Below, one piece after another: positions 54,801 through 64,000 of a DNA stretch of 64,000 bases. The notes below the pieces were generated by a model. It was not told the origin of the DNA and searched no databases. It saw nothing but the letters and a program-made list of their open reading frames with translations. The translations under genes were made by a program, and so were the position numbers. The DNA comes from Zhengitettix transpicula (Eukaryota; Arthropoda; Insecta; Orthoptera; Tetrigidae), in assembly GCA_037074705.1 (NCBI GenBank), contig JAYJMR010000042.1, positions 62,001 to 126,000 on the forward strand, written 5' to 3'. Position 1 is the first letter of the stretch; each line of letters begins with the position of its first letter.

Positions 54801-57130
54801 CAAGAATCTAAAAATAACAAAGTCTTATTTCATAATAAATGACTCGTTCTTTATAAAAATTACTCAAACCAGCACTTCTAAAATCTTAATCTATTAATAT
54901 TAATTAATATATCCCAATATTTCGACGTTTCGACGACAAGTTTGGAATTTCACCAACCAAGAATCTAAAAATAACAAAGTCTTATTTCATAATAAATGAC
55001 TCGTTCTTTATAAAAACTACTCAAACCAGCACAACTAAAATCTTAATCTATTAATATTAATTAATATATCCCAATATTTCGACGTTTCGACGATAAGTTT
55101 GGAATTTCACCAACCAAGAATCTAAAAATAACAAAGTCTTATTTCATAATAAATGACTCGTTCTTTATAAAAATTACTCAAACCAGCACTTCTAAAATCT
55201 TAATCTATTAATATTAATTAATATATCCCAATATTTCGACGTTTCGACGACAAGTTTGGAATTTCACCAACCAAGAATCTTCAAATAACAAAGTCTTATT
55301 TCATAATAAATGACTCGTTCTTTATAAAAATTAGTCAAACCTGCACTTCTAAAATCTTAATCTATTAATATTAATTAATATATCGTAATATTTCGACGTT
55401 TCGACGACAAGTTTGGAATTTCACCAACCAAGAATCTTCAAATAACAAAGTCTTATTTCATAATAAATGACTCGTTCTTTATAAAAATTAGTCAAACCTA
55501 CACTTCTAAAATCTTAATTCATTAATATTAATTAATATATCCCAATATTTCGACGTTTCGAAGACAAGTTTTGAATTTCACCAACCAAGAAACTAAAAAT
55601 AACAAAGTCTTATTTCATAATAAATGACTAGTTCTTTATAAAAATTACTCAAACCTGCACTTCTAAAATCTTAATCTATTAATATTAATTAATATATCGT
55701 AATATTTCGACGTTTCGACGACAAGTTTGGAATTTCACCAACCAAGAATCTAAAAATAACAAAGTCTTATTTCATAATAAATGACACGTTCTTTATAAAA
55801 ATTACTCAAACCTGCACTTCTAAAATCTTAATCTATTAATATTAATTTATATATCGTAATATTTCGACGTTTCGGCGACAAGTTTGGAATTTCACCAACC
55901 AAGAATCTAAAAATAACAAAGTCTTATTTCATAATAAATGACACGTTCTTTATAAAAATTACTCAAACCTGCACTTCTAAAATCTTAATCTATTAATATT
56001 AATTAATATATCGTAATATTTCGACGTTTCGACGACAAGTTTGAAATTTCACCAACCAAGAATCTAAAGATAACAAAGTCTTATTTCATAATAAATGACA
56101 CGTTCTTTATAAAAATTACTCAAACCTGCACTTCTAAAAACTTAATCTATTAATTTTAAATAATATATCATAATATTTCGACGTTTCGACGACAAGTTTG
56201 GAATTTCACCAACCAAGAATCTAAAAATAACAAAGTCTTATTTAATAATAAATGATTCGTTCTTTATAAAAATTACTCAAACCAGCACTTCTAAAATCTT
56301 AATCTATTAATATTAATTAATATATCGTAATATTTCGACGTTTCGACGACAAGTTTGGAATTTCACTAACCAAGAAACTAATAATAACAAAGTCTTATTT
56401 CATAATAAATGACACGTTCTTTATAAAAATTACTCAAACCTGCACTTCTAAAATCTTAATCTATTAATATTAATTAATATATCGTAATATTTCGACGTTT
56501 CGACGACAAGTTTGGAATTTCACCAACCAAGAATCTAAAAATAACAAAGTCTTATTTCATAATAAATGACACGTTCTTTATAAAAATTACTCAAACCTGC
56601 ACTTCTAAAATCTTAATCTATTAATATTAATTAATATATCGTAATATTTCGAAGTTTCGGCAACAAGTTTGGAATTTCACCAACCAAGATACTAAAAATA
56701 ACAAAGTCTTATTTCATAAAAAATGACACGTTCTTTATAAAAATTACTCAAACCTGCACTTCTAAAATCTTAATCTATTAATATTAATTAATATATCATA
56801 ATATTTCGACGTTTCGACGACAAGTTTAGAATTTCACCAACCAAGAAACTAAAAATAACAAAGTCTTATTTAATAATAAATGATTCGTTCTTTATAAAAA
56901 TTACTCAAACCTGCACTTCTAAAATCTTAATCTATTAATATTAATTAATATATCGTAATATTTCGACGTTTCGACGACAAGTTTGGAATTTCACCAACCA
57001 AGAATCTTCAAATAACAAAGTCTTATTTCATAATAAATGACTCGTTCTTTATAAAAATTAGTCAAACCTGCACTTCTAAAATCTTAATTCATTAATATTA
57101 ATTAATATATCCAAATATTTCGACGTTTCG
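51880..57130 (+). repeat. 20- and 10-monomer HORs in the second subfamily
   Basis: CACAACTAAAATC at 51,888 and 55,030 (3,142 bp, 20 monomers) and TCGAAGACAAGTTTTG at 52,416 and 55,559 (3,143 bp) define a 20-monomer repeat. A related module returns at 57,131 (AAGACAAGTTTGG) only 10 monomers (1,570 bp) later. The strings GAAACTAATAATAAC, TTTAGAATTTC and CATAAAAAATGACACG follow in the same order each time. Confidence 0.87.
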
Positions 57131-60100
57131 AAGACAAGTTTGGAATTTCACCAACCAAGAATCTAAAAATAACAAAGTCTTATTTCATAATAAATGACAC
57201 GTTCTTTATAAAAATTACTCAAACCTGCACTTCTAAAATCTTAATCTATTAATATTAATTAATATATCGTAATATTTCGACGTTTCGACGACAAGTTTGA
57301 AATTTCACCAACCAAGAATCTAAAAATAACAAAGTCTTATTTCATAATAAATGACACGTTCTTTATAAAAATTACTCAAACCTGCACTTCTAAAATCTTA
57401 ATCTATTAATTTTAAATAATATATCATAATATTTCGACGTTTCGACGACAAGTTTGGAATTTCACCAACCAAGAATCTAAAAATAACAAAGTCTTATTTA
57501 ATAATAAATGATTCGTTCTTTATAAAAATTACTCAAACCAGCACTTCTAAAATCTTAATCTATTAATATTAATTAATATATCGTAATATTTCGACGTTTC
57601 GACGACAAGTTTGGAATTTCACTAACCAAGAAACTAATAATAACAAAGTCTTATTTCATAATAAATGACACGTTCTTTATAAAAATTACTCAAACCTGCA
57701 CTTCTAAAATCTTAATCTATTAATATTAATTAATATATCGTAATATTTCGACGTTTCGACGACAAGTTTGGAATTTCACCAACCAAGAATCTAAAAATAA
57801 CAAAGTCTTATTTCATAATAAATGACACGTTCTTTATAAAAATTACTCAAACCTGCACTTCTAAAATCTTAATCTATTAATATTAATTAATATATCGTAA
57901 TATTTCGAAGTTTCGGCAACAAGTTTGGAATTTCACCAACCAAGATACTAAAAATAACAAAGTCTTATTTCATAAAAAATGACACGTTCTTTATAAAAAT
58001 TACTCAAACCTGCAATTCTAAAATCTTAATCTATTAATATTAATTAATATATCATAATATTTCGACGTTTCGACGACAAGTTTAGAATTTCACCAACCAA
58101 GAAACTAAAAATAACAAAGTCTTATTTAATAATAAATGATTCGTTCTTTATAAAAATTACTCAAACCTGCACTTCTAAAATCTTAATCTATTAATATTAA
58201 TTAATATATCGTAATATTTCGACGTTTCGGCAACAAGTTTGGAATTTCACCAACCAAGAATCTAAAAATAAACCAGTCTTATTTCATAATAAATGATTCG
58301 TTCTTTATAAAAAAATACTCAAACCAGCACTTCTAAAATCTTAATCTATTAATATTAATTAATATATCGTAATATTTCGACGTTTCGACGACAAGTTTGG
58401 AATTTCACCAACCAAGAAACTATAAATAACAAAGTCTTATTTCATAATAAATGATTCGTTCTTTATAAAAATTACTCAAACCTGCACTTCTAAAATCTTA
58501 ATCTATTAATATTAATTAATATATATCGTAATATTTCGACGTTTCGACGACAAGTTTGGAATTTCACCAACCAAGAAACTATAAATAACAAAGTCTTATT
58601 TCATAATAAATGATTCGTTCTTTATAAAAATTACTCAAACCAGCACTTCTAAAATCTTAATCTATTAATATTAATTAATATATCGTAATATTTCGACGTT
58701 TCGGCAACAAGTTTGGAATTTCACCAACCAAGATACTAAAAATAACAAAGTCTTATTTCATAATAAATGACATGTTCTTTATAAAAATTACTCAAACCTG
58801 CACTTCAAAAATCTTAATCTATTAATATTAATTAATATATCGCAATATTTCGACGTTTCGACGACAAGTTTGGAATTTCACCAACCAAGAAACTAAAAAT
58901 AACAAAGTCTTATTTAATAATAAATGATTCGTTCTTTATAAAAATTACTCAAACCTGCACTTCTAAAATCTTAATCTATTAATATTAATTAATATATCGT
59001 AATATTTCGACGTTTCGGCAACAAGTTTGGAATTTCACCAACCAAGAATCTAAAAATAAACCAGTCTTATTTCATAATAAATGATTCGTTCTTTATAAAA
59101 AAATACTCAAACCAGCACTTCTAAAATCTTAATCTATTAATATTAATTAATATATCGTAATATTTCGACGTTTCGACGACAAGTTTGGAATTTCACCAAC
59201 CAAGAAACTATAAATAACAAAGTCTTATTTCATAAAAAATGACACGTTCTTTATAAAAATTACTCAAACCTGCACTTCTAAAATCTTAATCTATTAATAT
59301 TAATTAATATATCATAATATTTCGACGTTTCGACGACAAGTTTGGAATTTCACCAACCAAGAAACTAAAAATAACAAAGTCTTATTTCATAATAAATGAT
59401 ACGTTCTTTATAAAAATTACTCAAACCTGCACTTCTAAAATCTTAATCTATTAATATTAATTAATATATCATAATATTTCGACGTTTCGACGACAAGTTT
59501 GGAATTTCACCAACCAAGAAACTAAAAATAACAAAGTCTTATTTAATAATAAATGATTCGTTCTTTATAAAAATTACTCAAACCTGCACTTCTAAAATCT
59601 TAATCTATTAATATTAATTAATGTATCGTAATATTTCGACGTTTCGACGACAAGTTTGGAATTTCACCAACCAAGAAACTATAAATAACAAAGTCTTATT
59701 TCATAATAATTGATTCGTTCTTTATAAAAATTACTCAAACCTGCACTTCTAAAATCTTAATCTATTAATATTAATTAATATATCGTAATAATTCGACGTT
59801 TCGACGACAAGTTAGGAATTTCACCAACCAAGAAACTATAAATAACAATGTCTTATTTCATAAAAAATGACACGTTCTTTATAAAAATTACTCAAACCTG
59901 CACTTCTAAAATCTTAATCTATTAATATTAATTAATATATCATAATATTTCGACGTTTCGACGACAAGTTTGGAATTTCACCAACCAAGAAACTATAAAT
60001 AACAAAGTCTTATTTCATAATAAATGATTCGTTCTTTATAAAAATTACTCAAACCAGCACTTCTAAAATCTTAATCTATTAATATTAATTAATATATCGT

Positions 60101-63100
60101 AATATTTCGACGTTTCGGCAACAAGTTTGGAATTTCACCAACCAAGATACTAAAAATAACAAAGTCTTATTTCATAATAAATGACATGTTCTTTATAAAA
60201 ATTACTCAAACCTGCACTTCTAAAATCTTAATCTATTAATATTAATTAATATATCAAAATATTTCGACGTTTCGACGACAAGTTTGGAATTTCACCAACC
60301 AAGAAACTAAAAATAACAAAGTCTTATTTAATAATAAATGATTCGTTCTTTATAAAAATTACTCAAACCAGCACTTCTAAAATCTTAATCTATTAATATT
60401 AATTAATATATCCCAATATTTCGACGTTTCGACGACAAGTTTGGAATTTCACCAACCAAGAATCTTCAAATAACAAAGTCTTATTTCATAATAAATGACT
60501 CGTTCTTTATAAAAATTAGTCAAACCTGCACTTCTAAAATCTTAATCTATTAATATTAATTAATATATCGTAATATTTCGACGTTTCGACGACAAGTTTG
60601 GAATTTCACCAACCAAGAATCTTCAAATAACAAAGTCTTATTTCATAATAAATGACTCGTTCTTTATAAAAATTAGTCAAACCTGCACTTCTAAAATCTT
60701 AATTCATTAATATTAATTAATATATCCCAATATTTCGACGTTTCGAAGACAAGTTTTGAATTTCACCAACCAAGAAACTAAAAATAACAAAGTCTTATTT
60801 CATAATAAATGACTAGTTCTTTATAAAAATTACTCAAACCTGCACTTCTAAAATCTTAATCTATTAATATTAATTAATATATCGTAATATTTCGACGTTT
60901 CGACGACAAGTTTGGAATATCACCAACCAAGAATCTAAAAATAACAAAGTCTTATTTCATAATAAATGACACGTTCTTTATAAAAATTACTCAAACCTGC
61001 ACTTCTAAAATCTTAATCTATTAATATTAATTTATATAACGTAATATTTCGACGTTTCGGCGACAAGTTTGGAATTTCACCAACCAAGAATCTAAAAATA
61101 ACAAAGTCTTATTTCATAATAAATGACACGTTCTTTATAAAAATTACTCAAACCTGCACTTCTAAAATCTTAATCTATTAATATTAATTAATATATCGTA
61201 ATATTTCGACGTTTCGACGACAAGTTTGAAATTTCACCAACCAAGAATCTAAAAATAACAAAGTCTTATTTCATAATAAATGACACGTTCTTTATAAAAA
61301 TTACTCAAACCTGCACTTCTAAAATCTTAATCTATTAATTTTAAATAATATATCATAATATTTCGACGTTTCGACGACAAGTTTGGAATTTCACCAACCA
61401 AGAATCTAAAAATAACAAAGTCTTATTTTATAATAAATGATTCGTTCTTTATAAAAATTACTCAAACCAGCACTTCTAAAATCTTAATCTATTAATATTA
61501 ATTAATATATCGTAATATTTCGACGTTTCGACGACAAGTTTGGAATTTCACTAACCAAGAAACTAATAATAACAAAGTCTTATTTCATAATAAATGACAC
61601 GTTCTTTATAAAAATTACTCAAACCTGCACTTCTAAAATCTTAATCTATTAATATTAATTAATATATCGTAATATTTCGACGTTTCGACGACAAGTTTGG
61701 AATTTCACCAACCAAGAATCTAAAAATAACAAAGTCTTATTTCATAATAAATGACACGTTCTTTATAAAAATTACTCAAACCTGCACTTCTAAAATCTTA
61801 ATCTATTAATATTAATTAATATATCGTAATATTTCGAAGTTTCGGCAACAAGTTTGGAATTTCACCAACCAAGATACTAAAAATAACAAAGTCTTATTTC
61901 ATAAAAAATGACACGTTCTTTATAAAAATTACTCAAACCTGCACTTCTAAAATCTTAATCTATTAATATTAATTAATATATCATAATATTTCGACGTTTC
62001 GACGACAAGTTTAGAATTTCACCAACCAAGAAACTAAAAATAACAAAGTCTTATTTAATAATAAATGATTCGTTCTTTATAAAAATTACTCAAACCTGCA
62101 CTTCTAAAATCTTAATCTATTAATATTAATTAATATATCGTAATATTTCGACGTTTCGGCAACAAGTTTGGAATTTCACCAACCAAGAATCTAAAAATAA
62201 ACCAGTCTTATTTCATAATAAATGATTCGTTCTTTATAAAAAAATACTCAAACCAGCACTTCTAAAATCTTAATCTATTAATATTAATTAATATATCGTA
62301 ATATTTCGACGTTTCGACGACAAGTTTGGAATTTCACCAACCAAGAAACTATAAATAACAAAGTCTTATTTCATAATAAATGATTCGTTCTTTATAAAAA
62401 TTACTCAAACCTGCACTTCTAAAATCTTAATCTATTAATATTAATTAATATATATCGTAATATTTCGACGTTTCGACGACAAGTTTGGAATTTCACCAAC
62501 CAAGAAACTATAAATAACAAAGTCTTATTTCATAATAAATGATTCGTTCTTTATAAAAATTACTCAAACCAGCACTTCTAAAATCTTAATCTATTAATAT
62601 TAATTAATATATCGTAATATTTCGACGTTTCGGCAACAAGTTTGGAATTTCACCAACCAAGATACTAAAAATAACAAAGTCTTATTTCATAATAAATGAC
62701 ATGTTCTTTATAAAAATTACTCAAACCTGCACTTCTAAAATCTTAATCTATTAATATTAATTAATATATCGCAATATTTCGACGTTTCGACGACAAGTTT
62801 GGAATTTCACCAACCAAGAAACTAAAAATAACAAAGTCTTATTTAATAATAAATGATTCGTTCTTTATAAAAATTACTCAAACCTGCACTTCTAAAATCT
62901 TAATCTATTAATATTAATTAATATATCGTAATATTTCGACGTTTCGGCAACAAGTTTGGAATTTCACCAACCAAGAATCTAAAAATAAACCAGTCTTATT
63001 TCATAATAAATGATTCGTTCTTTATAAAAAAATACTCAAACCAGCACTTCTAAAATCTTAATCTATTAATATTAATTAATATATCGCAATATTTCGACGT

Positions 63101-64000
63101 TTCGACGACAAGTTTGGAATTTCACCAACCAAGAAACTATAAATAACAAAGTCTTATTTCATAATAAATGATTCGTTCTTTATAAAAATTACTCAAACCA
63201 GCACTTCTAAAATCTTAATCTATTAATATTAATTAATATATCGTAATATTTCGACGTTTCGACGACAAGTTTGGAATTTCACCAACCAAGAAACTATAAA
63301 TAACAAAGTCTTATTTCATAAAAAATGACACGTTCTTTATAAAAATTACTCAAACCTGCACTTCTAAAATCTTAATCTATTAATATTAATTAATATATCA
63401 TAATATTTCGACGTTTCGACGACAAGTTTGGAATTTCACCAACCAAGAAACTAAAAATAACAAAGTCTTATTTCATAATAAATGATACGTTCTTTATAAA
63501 AATTACTCAAACCGGCACTTCTAAAATCTTAATCTATTAATATTAATTAATATATCATAATATTTCGACGTTTCGACGACAAGTTTGGAATTTCACCAAC
63601 CAAGAAACTAAAAATAACAAAGTCTTATTTAATAATAAATGATTCGTTCTTTATAAAAATTACTCAAACCTGCACTTCTAAAATCTTAATCTATTAATAT
63701 TAATTAATGTATCGTAATATTTCGACGTTTCGACGACAAGTTTGGAATTTCACCAACCAAGAAACTATAAATAACAAAGTCTTATTTCATAATAATTGAT
63801 TCGTTCTTTATAAAAATTACTCAAACCTGCACTTCTAAAATCTTAATCTATTAATATTAAATAATATATCGTAATATTTCGACGTTTCGACGACAAGTTT
63901 GGAATTTCACCAACCAAGAAACTATAAATAACAATGTCTTATTTCATAAAAAATGACACGTTCTTTATAAAAATTACTCAAACCTGCACTTCTAAAATCT
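53871..64000 (+). repeat. 28- and 25-monomer HORs in the second subfamily
   Basis: The paired marker AATAAACCAGTC, two copies 788 bp apart, occurs at 53,871/54,659, 58,270/59,058 and 62,199/62,987. The repeat offsets are 4,399 bp (28 monomers) and 3,929 bp (25 monomers). The two-base-longer TATATATCGTAA monomer recurs with them at 54,121, 58,520 and 62,449. AAAAAAATACTC and TTTCGGCAACAAG accompany them. The unit carrying TCGAAGACAAGTTTTG is 33 monomers long between 55,559 and 60,744, so modules were inserted or removed between copies. The array is still continuing at base 64,000. Confidence 0.88.

Larger units (their letters stand above)
1..64000 (+). repeat. 157-bp satellite array filling the window
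   Basis: Head-to-tail tandem array of a 157-bp monomer. Successive copies of TAATATTTCGACG start at 1, 157, 314, 471 and so on to 63,872, giving about 407 complete units plus a partial one. The consensus holds 60 A, 29 C, 13 G and 55 T (27% G+C). Most copies differ from the consensus at only a few bases. Every copy lies in the same orientation, and no foreign sequence interrupts the array. Monomer length and array scale are typical of eukaryotic centromeric or pericentromeric satellites. The centromere role is inferred, because nothing here shows kinetochore binding. I do not recognise the family: it is not the Arabidopsis 178-bp, rice CentO, maize CentC or human alpha satellite as I know them. 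Confidence 0.99.
51661..64000 (+). repeat. Second satellite subfamily (AATCTAAAAATAAC type)
   Basis: From 51,661 most monomers carry AATCTAAAAATAAC, AAACTAAAAATAAC or AAACTATAAATAAC where the rest of the array has AATCTTCAAATAAC. GACACGTTC or GATTCGTTC often replaces GACTCGTTC, and TCTATT mostly replaces TCCATT. Some monomers have TTTCGGCAACAAG or end TATATATCG. A small module of old-type monomers (AATCTTCAAATAAC with TTAGTCAAACC) recurs inside it near 52,130, 55,280, 57,000 and 60,460. Unit length is unchanged at 157 bp, and the conserved CGACG box is kept. Confidence 0.93.

Noticed and set aside
1..64000. Open reading frames in the array
   Set aside because: The unit is 157 bp, one more than a multiple of three. 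A long frame would have to be open in all three frames of the monomer on one strand, and TAA or TGA/TAG stops are frequent in each. Any ORF is short and repeats with the satellite.
1..64000. CRISPR array
   Set aside because: There is no constant repeat with unique spacers. The entire 157-bp unit repeats, variants recur in long-range order, and there are no cas genes.
1..64000. Telomeric or subtelomeric repeats
   Set aside because: No runs of TTAGGG, TTAGG, TTTAGGG or their complements occur.
1..64000. Transposable element or rDNA insertion
   Set aside because: Marker spacing stays at multiples of 157 bp with only small deviations, each traced to short indels, so no foreign segment fits.
1..64000. 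Assigning a species from the satellite
   Set aside because: I do not recognise the monomer, and base composition with CpG retention does not separate plant, insect or other eukaryote.

Overview
The whole window is one uninterrupted array of satellite DNA. A 157-bp, AT-rich monomer (about 27% G+C in the consensus, with a C-rich and G-poor + strand) repeats head to tail from base 1 to base 64,000. That makes about 407 complete monomers and one partial monomer at the right edge. All copies have the same orientation. I see no gene, RNA gene, transposable element, telomere repeat or unique sequence anywhere. The unit length (about one nucleosome plus a short linker), the array size and the layered higher-order organisation fit a eukaryotic centromeric or pericentromeric satellite in a long-read assembly. 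I do not recognise the monomer, so I cannot name the species or say whether it is a plant, an insect or something else.

The array is a mosaic of higher-order repeats (HORs), which I traced by following rare diagnostic bases: (1) an 18-monomer HOR (offset 2,824 bp) over about the first 5.4 kb; (2) a 15-monomer HOR (offset 2,355 bp) from about 4.9 to 9.35 kb; (3) a mixed zone at 9.35-14.2 kb, with marker spacings of 3, 5 and 7 monomers and one 28-bp internal duplication; (4) two 3.7-kb copies spaced 4.53 kb apart (14.2-17.9 and 18.8-22.46 kb), in a stretch dense with one-base deletions and ending at an 18-bp deletion; (5) four related super-units from 22.55 to about 45 kb. The first three are 37, 24 and 51 monomers long, and these lengths are explained exactly by whole-monomer gains and losses of 16, 3 and 11; (6) a 6-monomer and a 13-monomer duplication between 43 and 50.4 kb; (7) from about 51.66 kb to the end, a second monomer subfamily with a changed A-rich segment and its own HORs of 10-33 monomers.

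Within the monomer the bases are not equally free to vary. A block of about 43 bp, carrying a perfect tandem TTTCGACG pair and a tight CpG cluster, is nearly constant across the array. A 14-bp AT palindrome and the A-rich segment carry most of the variation. The best leads are the exact monomer arithmetic of the super-units, the retained CpG cluster and conserved box, and the subfamily switch. The 14.2-22.9 kb deletion cluster looks more like a local assembly-quality problem than biology.
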